Assembly (NCBI GenBank): GCA_903860975.1
Contig: CAIOSI010000009.1
Span: 1 to 64,000 of the forward strand
Reading direction: 5' to 3'
From: an uncultured Alphaproteobacteria bacterium
GTDB lineage: Bacteria; Pseudomonadota; Alphaproteobacteria; Caulobacterales; Caulobacteraceae
Length of the DNA stretch: 64,000 bases
In this document: positions 7,926 to 16,693 of the stretch, piece after piece
How positions within the stretch are numbered: the first letter of the stretch is position 1
Layout of the letters: the number at the start of each line of letters is the position of its first letter
Position numbers and translations under genes: made by a program
The notes under the pieces: generated by a model
Seen by the model: only the letters and a program-made list of their open reading frames with translations
Told to the model about the DNA's origin: nothing
Database searches by the model: none

Positions 7926-9302
7926 ATGTTCCGTATCGAGAATGCACAGAGCCTGGTGGGCATCGCAGTGGCGATCGGTATCTGCTGGGGACTTTCGGAA
8001 AATCGGCGGGCCTTCCCATGGCGGCTGGCGATTGGCGCTGTCCTGGTTCAGGCGATCCTGGTCTTGGCCCTATTCGGCCTACCGGCCCTGCGCAGCGCCC
8101 TGCACGGTGTCGGCCAAGCCGTTGATGGGCTTTCCGCATCGACCCAGGCCGGCGTCGCCTTTGTGTTCGGCTTCTTGGCCGGCACACCCAATCAACCCTA
8201 CGCCTTAACCGATCCTGGCTCGCTTTTTGTCTTCGCTTTCCGTGTCCTGCCGGTGATCCTGGTGGTCTGCGCACTGGCTGCATTGCTCTGGCACTGGCGC
8301 ATTCTGCGCTGGATTACTCAGGGTTTTGGTGTGGTCTTCGAAAAGACGATGGGCTTGCGTGGCCCCCCAGCGCTCGCCACAGCGGCCACGGTCTTCATGG
8401 GTCAGGTCGAAGGCCCGATCTTCATCCGCTCCTACCTGCCGACGCTTTCGCGCTCCGAACTCTTTATGCTCCTCGCCGTGGGAATGAGCTGCGTCTCTGG
8501 CTCGACCATGGTGGCCTATGCAACGATCCTGAAGGACGTTCTGCCGAATGCCGCCAGTCACGTGCTGACCGCCTCAATCATTTCAGCGCCTGCCGGCGTC
8601 CTGCTGGCCCGCATCCTTGTACCTCGGGTGCCGGAAAGCGAAGTCTCTCTGCCGCTCGAGGCAGAGCAGGACAAGGTCTATGAAAGCTCGGTCGACGCTC
8701 TGATCAAAGGAACGACGGATGGACTGTCTATTGTCCTGAATGTCGCTGCGACCCTGATCGTGTTTGTGGCGCTGGTCGCCATGGTCAACGGCATCTTGGG
8801 CATGCTGGGCCAGGTGCACGGCGCGCCTGTGTCGGTCGAGCGCATCTTAGGTTTCATATTCGCGCCGCTGGCCTGGGCTCTGGGCATTCGCTGGGCCGAT
8901 GCGCCGACTGCGGGCTCCTTATTGGGGGTCAAGCTGGTGCTAACGGAGTTCACGGCCTTTATCCGCATGGGGGCAATCCCTAACGGCATGATCGACGAGC
9001 GGACACGGGTGATCATGACCTATGCGCTTTGCGGCTTCGCCAACATCGCCTCGGTGGGCATTAACGTCGCCGGCTATTCCGTGCTGGTTCCCCAACGTCG
9101 GGGCGAGATCATGGGCATGGTCTGGAAGGCCATGATGGCGGGCTTCCTGGCGACCTGTCTGACCGCCTCGGTGGTGGGCGTCATGCCGAGCGAGCTTTTC
9201 GGACATGAACCCAAGCCGCCCGCCAAGGCCACCGTTCCTGTGTTGAAGCCCACCCTTGCGCCATCGCCTGCGGCGAGCGCACCAGAACCGGTGACGCCAT
9301 GA
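7926..9302 (+). CDS. CNT-family (NupC) concentrative nucleoside transporter
   Basis: A 458-residue inner-membrane protein with about ten hydrophobic segments. The NupC signature is seen in FMGQVEGPIFIRSYL followed by SRSELFMLLAVGMSCVSGS; members co-transport nucleosides with H+ or Na+. The N_nucleoside, gate and C-terminal CNT parts are in family order, and the C-terminus adds a Pro/Ala-rich tail (KPPAKATVPVLKP). The frame is open from 7656, but the upstream part overlaps the divergent gene and is not membrane-like, so the ATG at 7926 is taken. The stop overlaps the start of the GST gene (ATGA), so the two are probably co-translated. Confidence 0.85.
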   Translation: MFRIENAQSLVGIAVAIGICWGLSENRRAFPWRLAIGAVLVQAILVLALFGLPALRSALHGVGQAVDGLSASTQAGVAFVFGFLAGTPNQPYALTDPGSLFVFAFRVLPVILVVCALAALLWHWRILRWITQGFGVVFEKTMGLRGPPALATAATVFMGQVEGPIFIRSYLPTLSRSELFMLLAVGMSCVSGSTMVAYATILKDVLPNAASHVLTASIISAPAGVLLARILVPRVPESEVSLPLEAEQDKVYESSVDALIKGTTDGLSIVLNVAATLIVFVALVAMVNGILGMLGQVHGAPVSVERILGFIFAPLAWALGIRWADAPTAGSLLGVKLVLTEFTAFIRMGAIPNGMIDERTRVIMTYALCGFANIASVGINVAGYSVLVPQRRGEIMGMVWKAMMAGFLATCLTASVVGVMPSELFGHEPKPPAKATVPVLKPTLAPSPAASAPEPVTP

Positions 9303-9910
9303 AGATCTACGACGCTGCGATCGCGCCAAACCCGCGCCGCGTCCGCTGGGTGATGTCGGAAAAGGGAATCGTCGACGTTGACGTGACGCCGATCAACATC
9401 CCTGCGGGCGAACATAAGACGGCGGATTATCTGGCTAAGGCCGGTCTGCCGAACCTGCCCATGCTGGAAATGGATGATGGGACCACGATCACTGAGTCCT
9501 TGGCCATCTGCCGCTACCTGGAGAGCCTCTATCCCGAGCCCAACCTGTTCGGCCGTGAGCCCAAGGAGACGGCGGTCATCGAGATGTGGACGCGTCGGGC
9601 GGAGCTGATGGTGGCCACGCCCTTCATGTTGGGGGTGCGGCTAAGTCACCCCGGGTTTGCGGCGCTGGAAACCCCTCAGCCTGAGGTCGCGGCCTGGAAC
9701 CAGCAGGGCGCGCTTCGAGCCTTGAGCGTGCTCGACCGGCAGCTTGAGGGCCGTGACTGGCTGGCCGCCGAGCGGCTGACGATCGCCGATATCGTGGCCT
9801 TCATTGGTATCGACTTTGCTCGCATCGTGCGCCTGCGTCCGCCGCAGGAACTGACCAACGTCGTGCGCTGGGCCCAGGTGATGGGCGAGCGGCCTGCGGC
9901 AAAGGCTTAG
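9299..9910 (+). CDS. Glutathione S-transferase family protein
   Basis: A 203-residue protein with an N-terminal thioredoxin-fold domain (about 1-80) including NLPMLEMDDGTTITESLAI, the cis-Pro and the Glu-Ser glutathione-binding pair, and an all-helical C-terminal domain with LTIADIVAF, the N-capping motif region. The N-terminal active-site segment reads APNPRRVRW, where Asn or Ser rather than Tyr would contact glutathione, as in many bacterial GSTs. It conjugates or reduces electrophiles with glutathione in the cytosol; the substrate is unknown. It overlaps the upstream nucleoside-carrier gene by four bases. Confidence 0.85.
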   Translation: MKIYDAAIAPNPRRVRWVMSEKGIVDVDVTPINIPAGEHKTADYLAKAGLPNLPMLEMDDGTTITESLAICRYLESLYPEPNLFGREPKETAVIEMWTRRAELMVATPFMLGVRLSHPGFAALETPQPEVAAWNQQGALRALSVLDRQLEGRDWLAAERLTIADIVAFIGIDFARIVRLRPPQELTNVVRWAQVMGERPAAKA

Positions 9911-10044
9911 GTGTCGGCGTCCTGGCTTGGCACCTGAATTCGGGGCTCGGATGGCTGGGTTGCCTCGCTCCAGGCCGCAGGGCGGTCTGGTGCCAGCAAG
10001 TCCCGGTTTTGCGAAGACCACAGTCGCCCTCAGGATCGCGCGTC

Positions 10045-11052
10045 TTATGCTGGGATCGTGTGCATCTGCGCGATCAGCTCCAGTGAGCGGATTCGCGCCG
10101 CAAGGGATGGACCAGTGGCCATGACGAAGACTTCATCGGCCTTGGCCTCGCGCGTTTTTTCCACCAGCCGGGTATAGACACTCGCCGCGTCGGCAGCGAT
10201 CGAGCGACCCTCAACGAGCGCCAAAACGGGCGTGCCGGCATGCTCGGCCAGGAACGTTTCGGCGCTGGCGAGATCGAGGAATCGCCGGCGATGGCCTGAC
10301 AGCATCGAGACGTTGGCTGCGCGACGCAGTGCATCCTCGCGCCAAGCCTGCTCGGCCGTCTTGGCCGCATAGGCGATCAGCGCGATCCCCGCCCAAGGTT
10401 CGGTGCGGAAGAGAGAGGGTTGGAAGGCTTGGTGATAGGCGGCCACGGCGGGTCCGCCATCTGTCCGCGCGATGAACTCGGCGAAGACCATGCCAACCCC
10501 CATCTGGCCGGCGAAGGCCGCGCTTTCCTGCGATGTGCAAAGGACGAAGACATCTGGATGTGAAGGCCCTGCTGGGTTGGCGTGAAGGTCGTGCAGCGGA
10601 TGCGCCTCGCCGATGGGCGCTTTGCCTGAGGCGTCCAACAGCCACGATGTCAGCAAGTGGAAATACTGCGGAAATGCGTCGGACCCGACCGAGCGCAAGG
10701 CCCCGCCGGTCCGCGCGTCGGTCCCCAGCGCCCGGCCCAGGCCCAGATCGATGCGGCCCGGCGCCAGCGCCTCCAGTTCCATGAACACCTCCGCCACCTT
10801 GAGCGGCGAATAGTTGACCAACATGACGCCGCCCGAACCCAGGCGAATGGTGCGTGTGGCCTGAGTGAGGGCTGCGATCAGGATTTCAGGCGCAGCCGAG
10901 CCCAGGCCCTGAATGTTGTGATGCTCAGCCAGCCAAAGGCGGTGATAGCCGAACCGCTCGGCTGCTTTCGCAATGTCGAGGGTCTCGCGAACGGCCTGAG
11001 CCTGGGTCGCATCGCCGGTCACCGGCGAAAGGTCGAGAGCTGAAAGGATCAT
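10045..11052 (-). CDS. Luciferase-like (LLM) flavin-dependent oxidoreductase
   Basis: A 335-residue TIM-barrel protein of the bacterial luciferase superfamily, 'group 1' oxidoreductase subfamily. Seen: ILSALDLSPVTGDATQAQAV at the N-terminus, RLWLAEHHN (family His motif), GSGGVMLVNYSPLKVAE and GRIDLGLGRALG. Such proteins use reduced flavin to oxidise organic substrates, or act in related F420 or FMN reactions; the substrate is not readable. The open frame reaches 11151, but the first 33 residues are not family-like and would overlap the GFA gene, so ATG 11052 is chosen. It lies 22 bases downstream of the GFA-fold gene on the same strand, probably one transcript. Confidence 0.85.
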   Translation of the reverse strand: MILSALDLSPVTGDATQAQAVRETLDIAKAAERFGYHRLWLAEHHNIQGLGSAAPEILIAALTQATRTIRLGSGGVMLVNYSPLKVAEVFMELEALAPGRIDLGLGRALGTDARTGGALRSVGSDAFPQYFHLLTSWLLDASGKAPIGEAHPLHDLHANPAGPSHPDVFVLCTSQESAAFAGQMGVGMVFAEFIARTDGGPAVAAYHQAFQPSLFRTEPWAGIALIAYAAKTAEQAWREDALRRAANVSMLSGHRRRFLDLASAETFLAEHAGTPVLALVEGRSIAADAASVYTRLVEKTREAKADEVFVMATGPSLAARIRSLELIAQMHTIPA

Positions 11053-11074
11053 GCGCGCTGATCTGGGGGGCCGT

Positions 11075-11434
11075 TCAACCTTCGTCCAGATATTTCCATG
11101 TATCGGCACCGTCGAAGTGCCGAACGGGCATATCGGACCAATCGATCGCATCGAACAGGCGCGCGTTGATCGCCATGCGATTCTGCGCCCCGTCGAGACT
11201 CTGCCAGTGGGTGGTGACGCCGCAGGTTTTGCAACGGTGGAACGCCAGCATCCGGTCGCCCCATACGTAGGGTTGGGTGGAGCCTGCCTTGGGCATGCCC
11301 ACCTCAGATGGCGAGTAGTAGGCCCAGCGCGCGGCGAGCTTGCGGCAGATCGAGCAGTTGCATTCCGTCACGGCTTCGGGCGACGTCGGAGCGGTCAGGC
11401 GAACGGCCCCGCAGTGGCAGGCGGCCTCAATCAT
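11075..11434 (-). CDS. GFA (CENP-V/glutathione-dependent formaldehyde-activating fold) protein
   Basis: A 119-residue protein with the Zn-binding Cys layout of the GFA family: CHCGAV near residue 7, CNCSICRK at about 25-32 and CKTCG at about 68-72. The family includes Gfa, once reported to speed S-hydroxymethylglutathione formation, but most members have unknown roles. Length is normal. It is followed on the same strand by the luciferase-like oxidoreductase. No promoter is evident in the 268 bases to the next gene, where I see no coding potential on either strand. Confidence 0.85.
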   Translation of the reverse strand: MIEAACHCGAVRLTAPTSPEAVTECNCSICRKLAARWAYYSPSEVGMPKAGSTQPYVWGDRMLAFHRCKTCGVTTHWQSLDGAQNRMAINARLFDAIDWSDMPVRHFDGADTWKYLDEG

Positions 11435-11702
11435 TCAGCGTCTCCTCATCCACCATGGGGGACGATGGGCGAGGCGCTGTCCAGCTTTGAATGACTGGAC
11501 AGGTCGGGCCGTTCACGCCGGGACGGACGGAAAAGGCTTCATCGCCTGGCCGCCCGTGGAGCGAATTTGACGCCCAAACACCTTGCTGCGGGCGTGTTAT
11601 TTGCTCGGCCCTTGGTCACTGATGTCATGACTATCATCGACGCCTTAGTGGCCGGGTTTGCGCGGCGATAAGAAGTCGGCCAGCCGTTGCCCGTCGCGAT
11701 CG

Positions 11703-12167
11703 TTAAGGGCGAGGACCAGTCTTCTTCAGGACAGACGAAAAACTCATCATCGCCTCGCCTGCGGTAGAGATAATTCCACGCACAAAAATCATGCTGCGCC
11801 CGGCCTTTACGATCTCGCCGGAGCACTCGACGATATCGCCGACATGGGCTGTGCCCACAAACTCTCCATTGAAGGTCGCCGTCACGCAGTGGCTGCCGAC
11901 AATGGCGTCTTGGGCGATCCAGAAGAGGCAGAAGTCGGCGAACGTCATGACGCAACCGCCGTGCATGAATCCGCCGCCGTTCATGTGCCTGGCTTCCGCG
12001 CGGAAGGCGCAAACGCGTCGGCCCTGATCATCGATGCGGCAATAGAACGGGCCCGCCAAATCCTCGAAGGGATCGCCCCCGGGATAATAAGACCAGCCCG
12101 CCCATTCGCCTTGCGTCACGATGGTCAGCTTTGAAGCGTAGTTGTCGATATTGTCGCCGCCGTCCAT
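11703..12167 (-). CDS. PaaI-type hotdog-fold thioesterase
   Basis: A 154-residue single hotdog domain. The family's active-site segment is visible as NGGGFMHGGCVMTFAD, with HGG leading into the long helix, and HVGDIVECSGEIVKAGRSMIFVRG forms the later strands. Such enzymes hydrolyse acyl-CoA or aryl-CoA thioesters in the cytosol and often serve catabolic pathways. The gene is divergent from the thiolase/acyl-CoA dehydrogenase operon, with 87 bases between starts, so co-regulation is likely but unproven. A larger frame at 11539-12012 on the same strand is an alternative-frame shadow. Confidence 0.82.
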   Translation of the reverse strand: MDGGDNIDNYASKLTIVTQGEWAGWSYYPGGDPFEDLAGPFYCRIDDQGRRVCAFRAEARHMNGGGFMHGGCVMTFADFCLFWIAQDAIVGSHCVTATFNGEFVGTAHVGDIVECSGEIVKAGRSMIFVRGIISTAGEAMMSFSSVLKKTGPRP

Positions 12168-12254
12168 CGATCCTCCAAAGCCTCAGCGAAGGGTTTGCCC
12201 CGCGCCTCTTCAAACACTAGTTTGCCGACGCCTCAGCGCCTGCAAGGAGCCATA

Positions 12255-13451
12255 ATGAAACGCGCCGCTATCGTCTCCCCCATCCGCACCGGTGTCGGCA
12301 AGTACCTGGGGGCGCTCTCCGACATGACGGCGGGCGAGCTTGGGGCTGTGGTCCTGAAGGCTTTGGTCGAGCGGACGAAGATCGATCCCGCCCGAATCGA
12401 CGACGTGATCTTCGCCCAAGGCTACGCTTCGGGTGAGGCACCCTGTATCGCGCGCTATTCCGCGCTGGCCGCAGGCCTGCCGATTGAAATCCCGGGCTAC
12501 CAGCTTGACCGCCGCTGCGGTTCTGGCCTGCAGGCGGTGATTGACGCCGCGATGATGGTGCAGACGGGCGTGGCCGACGTGGTGATCGCCGGCGGCGTCG
12601 AGAGCATGAGCAACGCCGAATACTACACCAACGACATGCGCAAGGGTGCCAGGGCCGGCTCGGTGACGCTGCATGACCGGTTGGCGCGGGGCCGGGTGAT
12701 GAGCCAGCCGATCGAACGCTTCGGGGTGATCAGCGGCATGATCGAGACCGCCGACAATCTGGCGCGTGACTACCAGATCAGTCGCGAGGCCTCCGACGAA
12801 TACGCCGCTGAGAGCCACCGACGCGCAGCGGCGGCCTGGGCGGCAGGCAAATTCGACGATGAGATGGTGCCGATCTCGCTGAAGCAGAAGAAGGGCGACC
12901 CGATCATTTTCGCTATGGACGAGGGCGTGCGCGCCGACGCCACGGCCGAGAGCATGGGAAAGCTGCGCCCCATCGAGAAAGATGGCGTCGTCACCGCCGG
13001 CAACGCCAGCCAGCAGAACGACGCAGCCGCCGCTTGCCTGGTGGTCTCTGAGGACAAGCTCGCCGAGCTGAACCTCGATCCCATGGGCTGGTTTGTGAGC
13101 TGGGCCGCCGCGGGTTGCGAGCCCTCGCGCATGGGGATTGGCCCTGTGCCGGCGGTAAAGCGCCTCTTCGAGCGGACAGGCATGGGCTGGGACGACATCG
13201 ATCTCGTGGAGTTGAACGAAGCCTTCGCCCCCCAGGTGCTGTCGGTCTTGAAGGGCTGGGGTTGGGACGAGCGCGACCGGCTTAACGTCAATGGCTCTGG
13301 CATCTCGCTTGGCCATCCGATCGGAGCCACCGGCGGCCGCATCTTGGCCAACCTGCTGCGCGAGCTCCAGCGCCGCGACGGCAAGTACGGCCTTGAGACC
13401 ATGTGTATCGGCGGCGGTCAGGGCATCGCTGCGATCTTCGAGCGGGCGTAA
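12255..13451 (+). CDS. Acetyl-CoA C-acyltransferase (thiolase II)
   Basis: A 398-residue thiolase, normal length. Seen: acylation Cys88 in LDRRCGSGLQ, NEAFAPQ, the GHPIGATGGR His motif and the second catalytic Cys in MCIGGGQG. It cleaves 3-ketoacyl-CoA with CoA, or condenses acetyl-CoA; the setting with an acyl-CoA dehydrogenase argues for degradation. ATG 12255 follows AAGGAG by about six bases; the longer frame from 12195 lacks a better start. It is the first gene of a tight cluster of thiolase, dehydrogenase, DUF3253 and GST. Confidence 0.93.
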   Translation: MKRAAIVSPIRTGVGKYLGALSDMTAGELGAVVLKALVERTKIDPARIDDVIFAQGYASGEAPCIARYSALAAGLPIEIPGYQLDRRCGSGLQAVIDAAMMVQTGVADVVIAGGVESMSNAEYYTNDMRKGARAGSVTLHDRLARGRVMSQPIERFGVISGMIETADNLARDYQISREASDEYAAESHRRAAAAWAAGKFDDEMVPISLKQKKGDPIIFAMDEGVRADATAESMGKLRPIEKDGVVTAGNASQQNDAAAACLVVSEDKLAELNLDPMGWFVSWAAAGCEPSRMGIGPVPAVKRLFERTGMGWDDIDLVELNEAFAPQVLSVLKGWGWDERDRLNVNGSGISLGHPIGATGGRILANLLRELQRRDGKYGLETMCIGGGQGIAAIFERA

Positions 13452-13456
13452 CGGTC

Positions 13457-14605
13457 GTGGCTCTGGATCTGGAAACCCGCGAACAGCTGATCGAAACCGT
13501 CCGCCGGTTTGTCGCCGAGCGGCTGCGTCCGTTAGAGGCCAAAGTGGCCGACGAAGACGCCATGCCGCCGGAGCTCGTCGAAGAAATGAAGGCGCTTGGC
13601 CTCTTCGGTCTTTCGATCCCGGAACAATACGGCGGCCTGGACTTGTCCATGGAGGATGAGTGTCTGGTGGCCGTCGAGCTCGGACGCACCAGTCCCGCCT
13701 TCCGCTCAACCTTTGGCACGAACGTCGGCATCGGTAGCCAGGGGCTGGTGATGTTTGGCTCCGAGGAACAAAAGCAGAGGTATCTTCCCGCCATCGCGTC
13801 TGGCGAAATCATTACGTCGTTCGCGCTCACCGAGCCCGAAGCGGGTTCCGACAGCGCCAACGTGCAGACCCGCGCGATCCTCGACGGCGACGCCTACGTT
13901 CTGAACGGCGCCAAACGCTACATCACCAATGCCAACAAGGCAGACCTCTTCACGGTGATGGCCCGGAGCGATCCGGACAAGGCTGGCGCAGGCGGCGTCT
14001 CGGCTTTCCTCGTGGAACGCAATCTGCCGGGTCTGTCGGTCGGCAAGCCTGAGAAGAAGATGGGCCAGCAGGGCGCCCATATCTGCGACGTGACCTTCGA
14101 CAATGTCCGTGTGCCCATCGCCAACCGTCTGGGGCGGGAAGGCGAGGGCTTCAAGGTCGCCATGCAGGTCCTGGATCGTGGCAGGCTGCACATCTCGGCG
14201 GTCTGTATCGGCGTCGCTGAACGGCTGATCAAGGACTGCGTCGCCTACATGGGCGAGCGTAAGCAGTTCGGCCAGGCGCTCTCCAACTTTCAGCTCCTCC
14301 AGGGCATGATCGCCGACAGCAAGACCGAAAGCCTGGCCGCCAAGGCCCTCACAATGGAGACGGCCCGCAAGCGCGACGCCGGTGAGAGCGTGACCATGGA
14401 GGCTGCAGCGGCCAAGTACTTCGCCTCGGAGATGGTTGGCCGTGTCGCAGACCGGGCTGTCCAGATCTTCGGAGGCGCAGGCTATGTTGCCGACTACGGT
14501 ATTGAGCGCCTCTACCGCGACGTGCGGATCTTTCGGATCTACGAAGGCACCAGCCAGATTCAACAAGTGGTCATCGCGCGCGAGACCCTTAAGCGAGGCG
14601 GCTGA
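13457..14605 (+). CDS. Acyl-CoA dehydrogenase
   Basis: A 382-residue FAD enzyme with N-terminal helical, middle beta and C-terminal helical domains. Seen: FALTEPEAGSD (FAD/substrate region), YITNA, GQALSNFQLLQ and the C-terminal IYEGTSQIQ, with catalytic Glu363 in the medium-chain dehydrogenase position. It introduces the C2-C3 double bond of acyl-CoA and passes electrons to ETF. The frame is open from 13403 inside the thiolase gene; GTG 13457, five bases after the thiolase stop, gives the expected N-terminus LDLETREQLIETVRRFVAERL in pieces. Its stop overlaps the next ATG (TGATG). Confidence 0.92.
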   Translation: MALDLETREQLIETVRRFVAERLRPLEAKVADEDAMPPELVEEMKALGLFGLSIPEQYGGLDLSMEDECLVAVELGRTSPAFRSTFGTNVGIGSQGLVMFGSEEQKQRYLPAIASGEIITSFALTEPEAGSDSANVQTRAILDGDAYVLNGAKRYITNANKADLFTVMARSDPDKAGAGGVSAFLVERNLPGLSVGKPEKKMGQQGAHICDVTFDNVRVPIANRLGREGEGFKVAMQVLDRGRLHISAVCIGVAERLIKDCVAYMGERKQFGQALSNFQLLQGMIADSKTESLAAKALTMETARKRDAGESVTMEAAAAKYFASEMVGRVADRAVQIFGGAGYVADYGIERLYRDVRIFRIYEGTSQIQQVVIARETLKRGG

Positions 14606-14907
14606 TGTCGGCTGAAGTCGAGACCGCGATCTTCACTCTGCTGAACGCCAAGGTTGCGCCTGGGAAATCGGTGTCGCCTGAGGAGGTGGCCCGTGCGGTC
14701 GATGCCGAGGGCTGGCGCAGGCTCTTGGGTCATGTCCGTGCCGTGTCACGGGGGTTGGCGCGTCAGGGCCAGCTGGTCATCCTGCGTCACAACAAGCCGG
14801 CGGACCCGGGCGATTTCAAGGGTGTCTACCGGCTGCGCCTGCCTATGCCCGGCGATCCGCCGGTGTTGGAGCCGGTGGCGGATATGCTCGAGCCGGACGC
14901 CGGATGA
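14605..14907 (+). CDS. DUF3253 domain protein
   Basis: A 100-residue protein matching DUF3253 as I recall it: a small winged-helix-like unit with PGKSVSPEEVARAVD, WRRLLGHVRAVSRGLARQG and FKGVYRLRL. The family is common in alphaproteobacteria and its function is unknown; the wHTH-like character suggests nucleic-acid or protein binding, which is inference. It overlaps the acyl-CoA dehydrogenase by one base and the following GST by four (ATGA), so it is translated from the same operon. Confidence 0.8.
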   Translation: MSAEVETAIFTLLNAKVAPGKSVSPEEVARAVDAEGWRRLLGHVRAVSRGLARQGQLVILRHNKPADPGDFKGVYRLRLPMPGDPPVLEPVADMLEPDAG

Positions 14908-15542
14908 TCATCTATGGGTCCACCTTTTCGCCCTATGTGCGCAAGGCCGTGGTCTTCGCCGCCGAGAAGGGCATCGACTTTGAGATCCAGCCCTCGAACG
15001 GGCCTGCTGCGCCGCCGGAATTCAAGTTGGCCAGCCCCTTTGGCAAGATGCCGGGCTTGAAGGACGGCGACTTCGCGATCAGCGACTCGACGGCAATCAT
15101 TACCTATATCGACGCGATCAAGCCGGATCCGAACCTAATCCCGATCGAGGCCAAGGCGCGGGCTCGGACGATATGGTACGAGGAATTCGGCGACACGATG
15201 GTGGCGGCCTGTGGTGGAAAGATCTTCTTCAACCGCGTCGTGTCACCGAAATTCTACGGTCGACCTGGTGATCTAGCCCTGGCCGACCAGGCGCAGAACA
15301 CCGAGTTCCCTGAACTGATCGCCTATCTTGAAGGCGTGATGCCGGCCAGCGGCTATCTCGTAGAGGATCGCTTCACTCTGGCCGATATTGCCGTCGTCAG
15401 CCCGCTGCTGACGATGAGCTTGGCTGACTGCTTGGTGGATAGCGGCGCATACCCCAAGGCCGCAGCCTATGTGGCCAAGATCGCCGAGCGTCCCACATTC
15501 GCTAAGCTTATCGCCCGGGAAAAGGCTCAGCTGTCGGCGTGA
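14904..15542 (+). CDS. Glutathione S-transferase family protein
   Basis: A 212-residue GST. The thioredoxin-fold N-terminal domain shows YGSTFSPYVRKA (Ser active-site region), NPFGKMPGL-like SPFGKMPGLKDGDFAI, and SDSTAI for glutathione gamma-glutamyl binding. The C-terminal helical domain has FTLADIAVVSPL. It differs from the other GST (9299-9910) in subclass. Overlap with DUF3253 places it in the thiolase/acyl-CoA dehydrogenase operon, so it may act on an electrophilic intermediate of the same pathway; that role is inference. Confidence 0.87.
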   Translation: MIIYGSTFSPYVRKAVVFAAEKGIDFEIQPSNGPAAPPEFKLASPFGKMPGLKDGDFAISDSTAIITYIDAIKPDPNLIPIEAKARARTIWYEEFGDTMVAACGGKIFFNRVVSPKFYGRPGDLALADQAQNTEFPELIAYLEGVMPASGYLVEDRFTLADIAVVSPLLTMSLADCLVDSGAYPKAAAYVAKIAERPTFAKLIAREKAQLSA

Positions 15543-15601
15543 CCCCAAGGATGATCCGTCACGCTCGCGGCGCGATGGGGTTGCGGTCGGATCGCGGCGC
15601 A

Positions 15602-16594
15602 ATGACACGATGTCTCGCCGTCCTGTTTGCTGCGCTGCTGTTGGCCGGCTGTACGCCGCTGATGGTGCAGCAGGCTGGCAAACCTCCAATGGGTTTTCTG
15701 GGCGCTCGTATCGAGGAAGACGCGATCGTCAGCTTCGACGGTGCGCGGCTGGGGCTGTCCGAATGGGATGCAACTGGCGATCCGTGGGCGGTGATTGTCG
15801 GCGTCCACGGCATGAACGACTACGCCAACGCCTTCCACCTGGCCGCGCCCTGGTGGGCTGAGCAAGGTGTAACCACTATCGCCTATGACCAGCGCGGGTT
15901 TGGCCGTTCGCCCGGGCGCGGCGTATGGGCTGGCGACGATTTGATGCAGGAGGATCTGCGCACGGTCGCAGCGCTGGTTCGCCAGAAGTACCCCCATGCC
16001 GTGGTCGTGGTCGCAGGCGAGAGCTTGGGCGGCGCCGTCGCCGTAGAGGCTTTCGCATCGGATCGCCCACCCACGGCAGACCGATTGGTGTTGCTGTCTC
16101 CGGCGGTCTGGGGCTGGCGGGAACAACCGTTGCCCAACAAGACGCTGCTCTGGTTGGCCGCCAACTTCACGGGTCACAAGGTCTACACCCCGCCCCGTTG
16201 GTTAACTTCCAAAGTCAGCCCCACCGACAACCGCGAGGAACTCAGCGCAATGGGCCGCGATAAGCTGATGATCTGGGGCGCGCGGTCGGACGCTCTCTAT
16301 GGCCTGGTTAGCACCATGGGCAAGGCGGCCAATGAGGTGGGAAAGGCCAGCCTGCCGACACTTTACCTTTACGGCGCACACGATCAGATCATCCCCAAGA
16401 CCTCAGCCTTTAAGGCCGCCGGCCGACTGAGGCCTGTCGATCGTTCCGTCTACTACGCTCAAGGCTGGCACCTGATGATGCGTGATCATGAGGGACCGAT
16501 GGTCTGGAAGGATATTCTGGCCTTTGTCCGTGATCCCAACGCAACCTTGCCGTCTGGCGCGCCCAAAATCCCCGCGCCAACACCTGACGGATAG
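15602..16594 (+). CDS. Alpha/beta-hydrolase lipoprotein (monoacylglycerol-lipase-like)
   Basis: A 330-residue serine hydrolase. From ATG 15602 it starts with a lipoprotein signal (LFAALLLAGC, Cys17), so it should be anchored in a membrane facing the periplasm. The hydrolase fold shows GVHGMNDYANAF (oxyanion HG), YDQRGFGRSPG, the nucleophile elbow AGESLGG, the acid region YGAHDQIIP and the catalytic His in QGWHLMMRD. Layout follows lysophospholipase/monoglyceride lipases. The frame is open back to 15539 just before the GST stop, but that start would bury the lipobox. It may be the last gene of the catabolic operon. Confidence 0.85.
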   Translation: MTRCLAVLFAALLLAGCTPLMVQQAGKPPMGFLGARIEEDAIVSFDGARLGLSEWDATGDPWAVIVGVHGMNDYANAFHLAAPWWAEQGVTTIAYDQRGFGRSPGRGVWAGDDLMQEDLRTVAALVRQKYPHAVVVVAGESLGGAVAVEAFASDRPPTADRLVLLSPAVWGWREQPLPNKTLLWLAANFTGHKVYTPPRWLTSKVSPTDNREELSAMGRDKLMIWGARSDALYGLVSTMGKAANEVGKASLPTLYLYGAHDQIIPKTSAFKAAGRLRPVDRSVYYAQGWHLMMRDHEGPMVWKDILAFVRDPNATLPSGAPKIPAPTPDG

Positions 16595-16693
16595 ATCCGG
16601 GCGCCTGGCAGGTCGTTAGCGGGGTTGTTCCGTGAACCGGTCGGGCGTAGAGGCTGGCCCCATTCTTCTCCGATCATCAGTGATGTCCGCGGC

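Noticed and set aside
9911..10044. TGGCACC and GGTGCCA as a long hairpin between the GST and LLM genes
   Set aside because: The arms are seven bases and about 60 bases apart without a T-run, so no terminator can be supported.
12210..13709. 499-codon open frame antisense to thiolase and acyl-CoA dehydrogenase
   Set aside because: It is the mirror of a strongly G+C-biased coding strand; the protein is His/Arg/Ala-rich, lacks any family motif, and both sense genes are complete.
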